Source: a bacterium (GTDB lineage Bacteria; Bacteroidota; Bacteroidia; B-17B0; Aurantibacillaceae). Taken from it: 64,000 bases of DNA. The DNA lies in NCBI GenBank assembly GCA_029945625.1, contig JAQSCW010000046.1, positions 24,619 to 88,618 on the forward strand, given 5' to 3'. A program made the position numbers and the translations under genes. Under the pieces are notes generated by a model. It made no database searches. It saw only the letters and a list, made by a program, of their open reading frames with translations, and had not been told where the DNA came from. This document shows, piece by piece, positions 33,028-41,670 of this stretch (positions are counted from its first letter, which is position 1; each line of letters begins with the position of its first letter).

Positions 33028-34752
33028 TCACTTCGACGCTGTTTGCAATTTCTGAAATTCTTCTACCTCATTCTCTATGGAGTCCCTTCTGCTTATGTGG
33101 CCGGTAATTTCTTCAAGTCCGAGTTTTCTCAGCATGTCACGCGCGGTTGCCAGAGCTTCAACGATCTTAAATTGGATATTTTGTTCTTTTAATTCGGTGC
33201 TAAATTTAAGTAACATGTGTGCGCCTGAAACGTCGATGTTGGAAGCGGCAGAAAGATCTAGAATAACCAAACGAATTTTGTCAGCGCCCCACAGAGTATG
33301 TGAGAGCAAAAGTTCGTGCACATTTTCTTCATTATAATACACAATAGAAGACTCCACGCGCAAGATCCTGATAGATGTGATTTCTGTATTATCGGGATTA
33401 CGTTTAATATCTGAAAAGCGGAGAGTGCCCGGAATTTTTCCCAATACAGCAATATAAGGCATTTTTGATTTTGCAATCACAAAAACAATGGAAATAAGTG
33501 ACGCTATTAATACTCCTTTCAAAATGCCGAAGGTAAGAACTCCCGCTACTGCAATAAGGGCCACTAGAAACTCGGGTTTACTTAAGTTATATAATTGTTT
33601 TAGCGATTTTACTTTAATAAGTCCCATCACTGCGTCGATGACCACGGCCGCCAACACTACTTCGGGGAGATTTTGGATGAGATGAGTAAAGTACAGTAAA
33701 ATAATAACCAGCGCAAAGGAACAGAAGATTAGAGCAAGTGGTGTTTTAGCGCCCGACTTGTCATTTACAGTTGATTGAGATAGTCCACCTGCAACAGGAA
33801 ATCCACTTGCAAGAGCTGCTCCAAAATTGGCAAATCCCAGCGCTAATAATTCCTGGCGTGCATTCACGTTGTAATTGTGTTTTTCGGCAAATGTTTTTGC
33901 AGCCGCCATGGTCTCTACATAGCCCATTAAAAAACAACCCAAAGCCAAACCCAGAATGCCATCCACATCGGTAAAACGTAAACTTGGACGCCCGAGGGGA
34001 GGTAAACCATTTGGCAAAAGGCCCAGAAGCTCGAAACCCTGTTGTGAAAGGCCGGTAAATGAAATAAGGCAGATAGCTACAATAACCACAATGAGAGAAA
34101 CGGGCCATCCCGAAAAAAAATGTTGGCCCAAACGTAAAATTATAAATGCCGCAAGTCCAAACAGAAATACGGTTAGGTGCATTTCGTTAAGGTGATTCGA
34201 CAAATTGGCAATACGGCTAAAAAAGTTTGTCCCTGAAATATGAATTCCAAAAAGTTTTGGCAATTGTGTTGATATGATCGTGATTGCAGCCCCAGCCTTA
34301 AATCCGAGTAAAATGCTCTCACTGATAAAACTAACCAAAGAACTTAAATGGAGCAGGTAGGAAATGATACACAAAACAAAAATGACCAAAGCAGTTAAGG
34401 AAGCAATGGCGGCCCAACGCTGTAGGTCTCCATCCGCCATAAGTGCGATTGTGCTTCCCACCATTAAGGAAATTGCGGAGGTGGGCCCTATAACCACTTG
34501 TTTGGTGCTGGTAAAGATGGCAAATAACAGACCTCCGGCAATGATACAATAGATACCATATTGGGGTGGAACACCGGCCAGATTCGCGTAGGCCAGCGAC
34601 TCCGGCAAAACAAAAGAAGCCAGAGTAATGCCCGCAATGAGGTCCATACTCAGAAAACTCAATTTGTATCGTGGCAGCCAATCCAGAATCCTAAAAATTG
34701 TTTTTAGTTTCTGAGAAAGCCCCGTTACCGATTCGGCGTTTGTCATACCCAT
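33028..34752 (-). CDS. SulP/SLC26-family anion transporter with STAS domain
   Basis: 574 aa, the usual length. The N-terminal signature LIAGITLASFVLPESLAYAN with AGVPPQYGIY is that of SulP permeases; 10-14 membrane segments extend to ~430. The C-terminal ~110 residues are a STAS domain (VESSIVYYNEENVHELLL, then VILDLSAASNIDVSGAHMLL). It transports sulfate, bicarbonate or another oxyanion across the inner membrane by proton or sodium symport; substrate not decidable. Divergent from the AI-2E-type permease gene. Confidence 0.9.
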   Translation of the reverse strand: MGMTNAESVTGLSQKLKTIFRILDWLPRYKLSFLSMDLIAGITLASFVLPESLAYANLAGVPPQYGIYCIIAGGLLFAIFTSTKQVVIGPTSAISLMVGSTIALMADGDLQRWAAIASLTALVIFVLCIISYLLHLSSLVSFISESILLGFKAGAAITIISTQLPKLFGIHISGTNFFSRIANLSNHLNEMHLTVFLFGLAAFIILRLGQHFFSGWPVSLIVVIVAICLISFTGLSQQGFELLGLLPNGLPPLGRPSLRFTDVDGILGLALGCFLMGYVETMAAAKTFAEKHNYNVNARQELLALGFANFGAALASGFPVAGGLSQSTVNDKSGAKTPLALIFCSFALVIILLYFTHLIQNLPEVVLAAVVIDAVMGLIKVKSLKQLYNLSKPEFLVALIAVAGVLTFGILKGVLIASLISIVFVIAKSKMPYIAVLGKIPGTLRFSDIKRNPDNTEITSIRILRVESSIVYYNEENVHELLLSHTLWGADKIRLVILDLSAASNIDVSGAHMLLKFSTELKEQNIQFKIVEALATARDMLRKLGLEEITGHISRRDSIENEVEEFQKLQTASK

Positions 34753-34962
34753 GGAGACGTAAAATTAGCGATTAGTTACTGCTGGTCAAAATGAACTTCA
34801 TCACGTCTATTACTTTTTTTGCATTAGGAATGCCGCAAGAATTAAAGTTTGAGATTCTCAATTATTCCTACATTTGTGTGTTCGCTTGCAAGACATTGGT
34901 GGCAGATTACGGTACTTGCGGTGTTATTAATTTTTTTTAATAGTTTTAGTAAAATAGTATTT

Positions 34963-36054
34963 ATGGACAAAACAAGTCAACCAAAATTTGAGCAGCTAGT
35001 TGATGTATTTATCAGACTGGGAGCGCTATTATTAGTAATCTACTGGTGCATTAAAATTCTTTCCCCATTTTTGGTTGTATTGATTTGGGGCGGCATTATT
35101 GCCGTGGCATTGGAACCCTTGTTTGCAAGGCTGTCCAAATTTTTCAGAGGTAGGTCGGTGTTGGCTTCAGTTACGATCACCCTAATAATCTTATCTTTAA
35201 TTGTAGTTCCCAGTTGGCTGATTATAGATTCATTATTACAAGGCATTCATTATTTAAAGACTTCCTATGAAGGTGGACAGTCGATCATTCCTCCGCCGGG
35301 TGAAAGCACTTCCACCTGGCCTGCTTTTGCGCAGCCGCTGGTAACTCTGTGGCGAGACGCTTCTACAAACATGACTTTAGTAATGACTCAACATACCGAG
35401 CAAATAAAAAAGGTAGCCCTTTGGTTTTTTGGAGCTTTTTCAAATTTCGGACAAGGTCTTCTTCAGTTTGTAGCATCTATTATTATTGCGGGAGTACTAT
35501 TGGTATATACAAAATCAATTGGCGAGTCGTCTCAAAAAATCTTTACAAAACTTGCAGGTGAATATGGCAATGATTTTGCGGAAGTAACTGTGAGTACCAT
35601 TCGCAATGTGGTGAAAGGAATTTTAGGAGTAGCGGTAATTCAGGCGGGCTTAGCAGGCATTGGATTTTTTATGGCCGGAATTCCCTTCGCGGGTTTTTGG
35701 ACCATTCTTGCCTTGATGTTTGCAATTATTCAGGTGGGGGCGGGGCCGGTAGCAATTCCTATAGCCATTTACGCATGGAATACATGCAGCACAACTACTG
35801 CCACTATTCTTACCATATGGCTGGCCATTACGTTGGTGAGTGATAATGTATTGAAGCCGCTGTTATTGGGAAGAAATGCACCTGCTCCTATGTTGGTAAT
35901 TTTTTTGGGAGCAATTGGTGGTTTTATTACGTTTGGCTTCATAGGTCTTTTTCTAGGCGCCGTGGTGTTAACGTTGGGCTACAAACTTTTTAATGCCTGG
36001 ATTGAACTCCCCGGTTCCCCTTTACAAGAACCCGAGAAGGAGAATCTTTTGTAG
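34963..36054 (+). CDS. AI-2E family transporter (PF01594-type permease)
   Basis: 363 aa from the ATG at 34963; an in-frame TTG at 34849 would add 38 residues and remains possible. Eight membrane segments in the family order: LGALLLVIYWCIKILSPFLV and VVLIWGGIIAVALEPL at the start, VTLIILSLIVVPSWL, the central soluble helical part, then GLAGIGFFMAGIPFAGFWTI and LLLGRNAPAPMLVIFLGAIG near the end. Family members export varied small molecules or act as Na+/H+ antiporters, so no substrate is claimed. Confidence 0.85.
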   Translation: MDKTSQPKFEQLVDVFIRLGALLLVIYWCIKILSPFLVVLIWGGIIAVALEPLFARLSKFFRGRSVLASVTITLIILSLIVVPSWLIIDSLLQGIHYLKTSYEGGQSIIPPPGESTSTWPAFAQPLVTLWRDASTNMTLVMTQHTEQIKKVALWFFGAFSNFGQGLLQFVASIIIAGVLLVYTKSIGESSQKIFTKLAGEYGNDFAEVTVSTIRNVVKGILGVAVIQAGLAGIGFFMAGIPFAGFWTILALMFAIIQVGAGPVAIPIAIYAWNTCSTTTATILTIWLAITLVSDNVLKPLLLGRNAPAPMLVIFLGAIGGFITFGFIGLFLGAVVLTLGYKLFNAWIELPGSPLQEPEKENLL

Positions 36055-36118
36055 AGAAAAAACTATTTTTATTTTAGAGGTCTGTTGTTAAGTCTGGTTA
36101 GTTTCATTGGGGGTGGAG

Positions 36119-37447
36119 CTATTTGTCGTCGGCAAACTTAAATGTTCTCAGTGTTTTCCAATAACGTGTTCCATCCATTTCTGATGGAATTATGCGTTTA
36201 TGAATCACTTGGTAGCTTTGTGCGCAGGTGAAACAGATACATAGAAATAATAATGCCGACACTGATAGTCGAAGCAGGGCGTCGAAACGATGAATTGCGC
36301 GAGACTGAAAAATTTTAGTGATGAAGACTGCCAAAGGAACAGACAGCCAGGCCATGGCAGGTACAAGACGGCGTGCTCCGTAATAGCCTCCGTAGCTGCG
36401 GTCCCACCAACTGCTGTATACAACCAGCAATAGAAGAATGGCGAAAAGGAAAAGGTGTTTAGAAATGGGGAATTGTTTTTTTAAGAGAAATATTCCCGGT
36501 ATTACAAAGAGCATCAGAGGTGAGTAGGTGATCCATCCGTAGCGGAATCCAAAAAGCATCTCGTTGATGCGTGCGTCAGTAAAGTCATATTTTTCTTTTG
36601 GTTCGGCTGGCGTTAACCACTGGCCGGTATAATGGAAATTGAAGAGCAATTGTGGAATCCACAGGATTAGGATGGGCACTAAGAAAAGTGTTAACTGGCG
36701 ACGATGTTGTTTAAAAAGATGGAAGTTACTTTTGAGACTCTTGAGGGTAGACACATCCCAGCAAAAAAAGAAGAGCAGGATGTAAATTTCAAAAAAATTG
36801 ATAAGGCTTAATAAGCCGGTGATTATGCCGCAAATTAAGATCTGACTTATTTTATGTTCTTGGTGCCACAGTTGTGTATAGCGTAAAAAGAGGCAGAAGA
36901 GAAAAAATAGTTTTGTCTGCGGCAATTCGCCCATTGAAAATGTATAATAGAATAAAGGGTTACCAAAAAGGCAAAGGAAAAGAGTGAGGGCTGTTACCCT
37001 TTCGCTGAAATACGTCAGCAGAACTTTACGCAGGAAAAAAAGTGCGGCGATGGCATAAAAAATGCCGGACCAGTGTAAGGCGCCGGCGAAAGGCGCGGAG
37101 AAGCCCCCGGGAGTGAGAAGCTGATTGCGAGACTGACAATAGGCAATGATAAAAAAGGGAAGATCTAGCAGGGCAGAACCGTAATTGAATTTGGGCACCG
37201 GCTTATGCAGAGGGTCGATCGGATTTTGATTTTTCAAAGTGCCGGGCCATTCGAAGGAAGCCTTATTTAAAAAGAGTGCCGGCAGGAAACTGTACCTCTC
37301 AAAAATTTCGGCTTCACCAAAAAGGGTTTCTCCGTTGTGGAAGTTTACAGGTCGCCAGAAATCAACCAGCCAGAATGAAAAACAAAGTGCAAAAATGATC
37401 ACAATCAAACTAGGTTTGTTGATCAAGGTGTTTTCATCTTGAAGCAT
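36119..37447 (-). CDS. Polytopic membrane protein, glycosyltransferase (PMT/ArnT)-like
   Basis: 442 aa with about ten hydrophobic segments (SLIVIIFALCFSFWLVDFW, HWSGIFYAIAALFFL, VTALTLFLCLFGNPLFYYTF, LMLFVIPGIFLL, LFLFAILLLLVVYSSWWD). The first periplasmic loop has the acidic NGETLFGEAEIFERYSFLP, and WWDRSYGGYYGARRLVPAM resembles loops of lipid-linked sugar transferases. No DD/DE catalytic pair is certain. Faces hipBA across a 311-bp divergent gap. Confidence 0.6.
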   Translation of the reverse strand: MLQDENTLINKPSLIVIIFALCFSFWLVDFWRPVNFHNGETLFGEAEIFERYSFLPALFLNKASFEWPGTLKNQNPIDPLHKPVPKFNYGSALLDLPFFIIAYCQSRNQLLTPGGFSAPFAGALHWSGIFYAIAALFFLRKVLLTYFSERVTALTLFLCLFGNPLFYYTFSMGELPQTKLFFLFCLFLRYTQLWHQEHKISQILICGIITGLLSLINFFEIYILLFFFCWDVSTLKSLKSNFHLFKQHRRQLTLFLVPILILWIPQLLFNFHYTGQWLTPAEPKEKYDFTDARINEMLFGFRYGWITYSPLMLFVIPGIFLLKKQFPISKHLFLFAILLLLVVYSSWWDRSYGGYYGARRLVPAMAWLSVPLAVFITKIFQSRAIHRFDALLRLSVSALLFLCICFTCAQSYQVIHKRIIPSEMDGTRYWKTLRTFKFADDK

Positions 37448-37758
37448 TAGTTAATTTTTTCCAAGATACTATTTTTTAAGGGCATGAGATGATGAAACCG
37501 GAAATTAGGAGGTAGAGTGCGATCACGGATTTGCCATTCAGCGGGATTTTTTAGGAGGAGAACCTCTGTCTTTATATCTAAATTGTTGTATAAAAACATC
37601 ATTGATGGTAAAAAAGGCATTTAATGTTGTTTAAAAAAGACATAATGTGATAATTTGTCACAAAATGAAGGGTGAGGGGAAGATGTTACGGTCATTTTTG
37701 AATAAAATGTCGTATATTTGTTGATAATAAGCAACGTTAATCTCATAAAACGCACATA
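37448..37758. promoter_or_regulatory. hipBA upstream region with palindrome and -7 box
   Basis: TGTGA-N7-TCACA lies at 37646-37662 and TATATTTG, a Bacteroidota -7 box, at 37713-37720, 39 bp before the hipB start. hipBA operons are autorepressed, so the palindrome is a candidate HipB operator, though its distance upstream of the promoter also allows an activator site. No other feature. Confidence 0.4.
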
Positions 37759-38115
37759 ATGATGGATATAAGTTACTCATATGCCCTTACCGATGCTGCC
37801 TTTTTAAATCGCCTAGGAACCTTTATCAAGCACCATCGTTTGGATCAAAACAAAACTCAAAAGCAATTGGCGGAAGAAGCGGGAGTGAATCGTACCACGC
37901 TGGTTGAGCTTGAAAAGGGAAAGAACGCTAACCTACTCACGTTTATTCAATTGTTGCGTGCTTTAAAGCAACTGCAGGTGATGGAGCAGTTCGTGGCAGA
38001 GCCGCTCATCAGTCCTTTGCTATTGGCTGAAATGCAACACTCGATGCGCAAGCGTGCCGGTAAAACAAAACTGAGTGCCGTTAAGGCAACAAAAAAACCT
38101 AGCTCCACCTGGTAA
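37759..38115 (+). CDS. hipB: HipB-like XRE antitoxin
   Basis: 118 aa. HTH domain at ~18-75: LGTFIKHHRLDQNKTQKQLA, then EEAGVNRTTLVELEKGKNAN and LTFIQLLRALKQL. The C-terminal ~35 residues are basic and likely disordered. The stop overlaps the downstream hipA start by one base (TAATG). In this family the protein binds operators and neutralises the kinase toxin. Confidence 0.85.
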   Translation: MMDISYSYALTDAAFLNRLGTFIKHHRLDQNKTQKQLAEEAGVNRTTLVELEKGKNANLLTFIQLLRALKQLQVMEQFVAEPLISPLLLAEMQHSMRKRAGKTKLSAVKATKKPSSTW

Positions 38116-39410
38116 TGATCACTACGGCTTTTGTAAATATATGGGGTGAACGTGTTGGAGCAATTGCATGGGATGCTACAAGCGGACTGGGTTCGTTTGA
38201 GTATGAGACGGCCTTCCTCAAGAAGGGCCTTGCTCTTTCTCCTTTGATGATGCCGGTTTCGGAGGCAGTCAAACGAATCTTTACGTTTGCCGACTTGCGA
38301 GATCTCAACACCTTCAAAGGTCTGCCCGGTTTAGTGGCGGATGTACTTCCTGATAAATACGGTCATGCCCTAATCAACGCCTGGCTCGCAAAACATGGTC
38401 GTGCTTCTGAGAGTTTAAACCCAGTTGAACTTTTGTGTTTTATAGGAAGTAGAGGAATGGGTGCTTTGGAGTTTGAACCTGTGGTGCCAAAATTTGATGG
38501 TGTAGTTTCTCCCATTGAACTTAATTCCTTAATCAGTGTCGCCGAAGGAATCCTCTCGGGTAGAAAGAATTTTAGGGTTAAACTCAGCGCCAAAGACGAA
38601 AAAGGTTTGTTAGACATTTTAAAAATAGGCACCTCTGCCGGCGGGGCCCGGGCAAAAGCCGTGATCGCGTTCAATCCTAAAACAAAAGAACTGCGCAGCG
38701 GTCAGGCGGCCGCACCAAAAGGATTCAGCCAATGGATCATTAAATTTGATGGCGTCACCGATCATCAAATGGGGTCTTCGCATGGTTACGGACGCGTGGA
38801 AATGGCCTACTACCTGATGGCTAAAGCTGCAGGTATTCGCATGAGCGAGAGCAGGCTGTTAGAAGAGCACGGCAGGGCGCATTTTATGACGCGACGTTTT
38901 GATCGCGAACATGGAAATAAGAAACTCCATTTTCAAAGTTTTTGTGCCCTTTGTCATTTTGATTTTAATGACGTACATCGCTACAGCTATGAGCAGCTCT
39001 TTGAAACTATGCGACTACTGGCCCTGCCATACCCTCAGGCCGAACAACTTTATAGGCGGATGGTTTTTAATGTGATGGCCCGCAATTGTGATGATCATAC
39101 CAAGAACTTCGCTTTTTTAATGGATCAAAAAGGAGTCTGGAGTCTATCTCCCGCCTTTGATGTTTGCCACGCCTACCGCCCCGGCAGCGACTGGGTGAGT
39201 CAACATTCGTTGAGCATTAATGGCAAGCGAAAAAACATTGAAAGATCTGACCTGATGTTGGTGGCCCAACAAATGTCTATAAAAAAAGCAAGCTATATCA
39301 TTAAGGAAATAGCAGCAGTGGTTCGTGAGTGGAACACTTATGCAAACTATGTGGGCGTAGAAACGAAATTAATGAAAGCTATCGAAAAGACCCTAATCAT
39401 TCTTGATTAG
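38115..39410 (+). CDS. hipA: HipA-family serine/threonine kinase toxin
   Basis: 431 aa, full length. N-terminal HipA_N part (VGAIAWDATSGLGSFEYE), then LGSSHGYGRVEMAYY-type core helices, HFMTRRFDREHGNKKLHFQS and the catalytic loop MARNCDDHTKNFAFLMD near 316-332 (D-x-x-x-x-N), with SPAFDVCHAYRP as the magnesium DFD-like motif. HipA toxins phosphorylate glutamyl-tRNA synthetase or related targets and cause dormancy. Overlaps hipB by one base. Complete and probably functional. Confidence 0.92.
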   Translation: MITTAFVNIWGERVGAIAWDATSGLGSFEYETAFLKKGLALSPLMMPVSEAVKRIFTFADLRDLNTFKGLPGLVADVLPDKYGHALINAWLAKHGRASESLNPVELLCFIGSRGMGALEFEPVVPKFDGVVSPIELNSLISVAEGILSGRKNFRVKLSAKDEKGLLDILKIGTSAGGARAKAVIAFNPKTKELRSGQAAAPKGFSQWIIKFDGVTDHQMGSSHGYGRVEMAYYLMAKAAGIRMSESRLLEEHGRAHFMTRRFDREHGNKKLHFQSFCALCHFDFNDVHRYSYEQLFETMRLLALPYPQAEQLYRRMVFNVMARNCDDHTKNFAFLMDQKGVWSLSPAFDVCHAYRPGSDWVSQHSLSINGKRKNIERSDLMLVAQQMSIKKASYIIKEIAAVVREWNTYANYVGVETKLMKAIEKTLIILD

Positions 39411-39542
39411 GAACTGGTGACACGCTGATGATTATCCTTATACAGAGGATTCGGATAGTGAAAAGCAAAAATTAGCATGTAGTCACTGACTTAGGCCGAA
39501 GAAAAACAATCACTGAAATTTGTTTCTCAAAAATGAAACGTC

Positions 39543-40244
39543 TTAACTTTTTATCAATCCATCTTTCTTGAGTTGTGCCAATATTAAGTTTGAAAATTTA
39601 GGAAACCAGGCAGTAAAATTTTTGGGATTTGTGGCGCTGGATTGGATGGACCAGAGCATATAATCATTCACCATGTCATAAAAATTTGTTTCAACGTAAT
39701 AGGTTTTATCAACACTATAATAACCCGGTGAATACACCTGCGCAGAATAGTAACTGTAATAGCCGTAATAACCACCGTAATTATTCCCGTAATTATTCGA
39801 ATTTAAATTTCCGTAATAACCCCCGCCCGAATTGGTACCACCATTGTATCCATAATTGTATGGCACATAGGCCACGCTACTGGATACATAGTGCTGAATA
39901 GTCTTCGTATCTAACAGTGAAAGTGTGATTACGGCCGTACAGCCATGATCTTTTACGATCTTGTCAAACTGTGCCTGCGTGATCTTTAGTCCGGCTATTC
40001 GCGCCGGCATTAATTCTGAACTTTTCACGACTGTTCTTCCTCGCTTGGTTAACAAATCTCCTACCAGATTTTCAATAGTAAATCGGTTGTCATCGTTTGA
40101 AGCCAAGGCTAAAACAAATATACTAGCAGGTGGTTCTTTCGGAAAATGATCACGATTTACCCAGGAAGCAATTATCTTTTGAGAGGATTCGCAGGACGTA
40201 AGGATCAAGGTGCAGGTGATGGCAGATATAAGGAGGGATTTCAT
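39543..40244 (-). CDS. Lipoprotein with Gly/Asn/Tyr-rich insert
   Basis: 233 aa. Signal peptide with lipobox LILTSC (cysteine near 18). Residues ~20-130 resemble a DUF4136-like or related periplasmic domain (SIFVLALASNDDNRFTIENL, GCTAVITLSLLDTKT). A low-complexity insert at ~130-170 is built of Y, G and N (NSGGGYYGNLNSNNYGNN). The C-terminal part is ordered again (NFTAWFPKFSNLILAQL). Probably outer-membrane attached; function unknown. Confidence 0.65.
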   Translation of the reverse strand: MKSLLISAITCTLILTSCESSQKIIASWVNRDHFPKEPPASIFVLALASNDDNRFTIENLVGDLLTKRGRTVVKSSELMPARIAGLKITQAQFDKIVKDHGCTAVITLSLLDTKTIQHYVSSSVAYVPYNYGYNGGTNSGGGYYGNLNSNNYGNNYGGYYGYYSYYSAQVYSPGYYSVDKTYYVETNFYDMVNDYMLWSIQSSATNPKNFTAWFPKFSNLILAQLKKDGLIKS

Positions 40245-40527
40245 GTGCTAAATGTACCAATTTGACTTTGGTTTTTCAAATGCACTGTTACGATTGAATG
40301 CAATAGAAGTAAGTTAATGGGACAAAGCGGGGCAAAAGAGACATGTAAAGTGGACGTCAATTAAATGGTTCTGTAGATGGAATAGGACGAGTGGCCTTGG
40401 ATTGGAAACAGATCGTCGGGTCTCAATAAGGAGGGTGTAAGAGCGCTGTGCGTGTAGTACCTATCCCGCTACAAAAGTACATACAGTTAAAATGATGTTT
40501 TAAATTTGGCACAAACCAAGAGTCGTT

Positions 40528-41526
40528 TTATTTCCCGCAAATCGTATCAACACTCACCTTATACTCCTCTTTAATTCTAGTAATAATCTCTTCGCAAGAA
40601 ATAATGTCATCAATGAGTTCAACGGATTTTCCGGCGATCCAGAGTTTCTTATAATTGTTTGGTAATACCGACTGTTCCAACTTTTTCATTCCCCTGGCCT
40701 GCACCAGCATTTTGAAGTACTTTTTTGTGCGGGGATGGTTGCTCATGAGTTTTTCAAACCAATTTTGAGAATACCCCATGTGCGAGGCTTCGGGGGTATT
40801 GATAATAGTAGAGGGAGAGCCGGAGAGTTTGGTGGTCATCACAATGTCTTGCATTCCCGCCTTCACGATGGCATTTTTATAGGCTTCATTTACCGGACTT
40901 TCTGAGCTCGCAATAAATCGTGTTCCAATAGAAGCGCCGTGCGCACCAAGCACCTTTACAGAGAGCAGTCCGGCTCCGCTTGCAAGGCCACCGGCCGCTA
41001 CAATGACTTTATTGGGGAATTGTTTTCTTAAAGTGGGCACCAAAACCTGCAATGGGTTAGGTCCGGCATGACCGCCTGCACCTTGACCAACGGCAATGAA
41101 CCCGTCGCAATTATAGCTGGCACATTTGTGGGCGTGTTCTACATTGGTTACGTCGCAAAACACCACCGCTCCATAAGCATGAGCTGCTTGGATTACTTCC
41201 TGTGGGCTGCCAAGCGAAGTAATGTAGAAGGGGACCTTATGCTTGACACAGATATCCAAATGCTTCTTGTAATAGGGGTTCGACTTTTGAACAATGAGAT
41301 TTACTCCGTAATTTCCGGTGGTATGTTTTGAACAATAAACACTGAGTTCTGTTAAAATGGCATCCAACTCTCCTTCTTTCCGGAAGTTGAGGCTTGGAAA
41401 CGTAGCCATTACGCCACCCCGGATACCGGCTTTCATCATCTCGGCATTACTCACCAAAAACATGGGCGCCATAATTACCGGAAAGTTAATTTTTAATAAT
41501 TCCGGCAACAAGTCAATTTTTTTCAT
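40528..41526 (-). CDS. Nitronate monooxygenase / 2-nitropropane dioxygenase-like FMN enzyme
   Basis: 332 aa from the ATG at 41526, giving MKKIDLLPELLKINFPVIMA; 11 extra codons upstream are ignored as non-family. TIM-barrel FMN motifs: PVIMAPMFLVSNAEM, GFIAVGQGAGGHAGP (phosphate and active-site His region), VIVAAGGLASGAGLL, and GASIGTRFIASSES. Family members oxidise nitronates or, as FabK, reduce enoyl-ACP. Divergent from the beta-oxidation operon and sharing its upstream region with the TATGCGTGCATA motif, which may link it to fatty-acid control. Confidence 0.85.
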   Translation of the reverse strand: MKKIDLLPELLKINFPVIMAPMFLVSNAEMMKAGIRGGVMATFPSLNFRKEGELDAILTELSVYCSKHTTGNYGVNLIVQKSNPYYKKHLDICVKHKVPFYITSLGSPQEVIQAAHAYGAVVFCDVTNVEHAHKCASYNCDGFIAVGQGAGGHAGPNPLQVLVPTLRKQFPNKVIVAAGGLASGAGLLSVKVLGAHGASIGTRFIASSESPVNEAYKNAIVKAGMQDIVMTTKLSGSPSTIINTPEASHMGYSQNWFEKLMSNHPRTKKYFKMLVQARGMKKLEQSVLPNNYKKLWIAGKSVELIDDIISCEEIITRIKEEYKVSVDTICGK

Positions 41527-41565
41527 GTTAAAATATTTGGAACCAATACAAATATACACTAAATT

Positions 41566-41577
41566 TATGCGTGCATA
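41566..41577. promoter_or_regulatory. Candidate MarR site, copy 1 (TATGCGTGCATA)
   Basis: TTATGC-GT-GCATAA is a near-palindrome in the divergent region between the nitronate monooxygenase-like gene and the acyl-CoA synthetase gene. It shares TATGCGTG(C/A)ATA and a following ATACT with the site at 43452, just before marR. Confidence 0.5.
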
Positions 41578-41670
41578 ATACTTAAATTATCAAAATTTAA
41601 TCAATAGCTGATAACTTTAGAATTGACACCTTAATACCACCTTTTGTTTTTTGACGCTAAAACTCAGGCT

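Noticed and set aside
37646..37662. CRP site upstream of hipB
   Set aside because: TGTGA and TCACA arms are spaced by 7 rather than 6 bp, and Crp control of this type is not expected in Bacteroidota; kept only as a palindrome.
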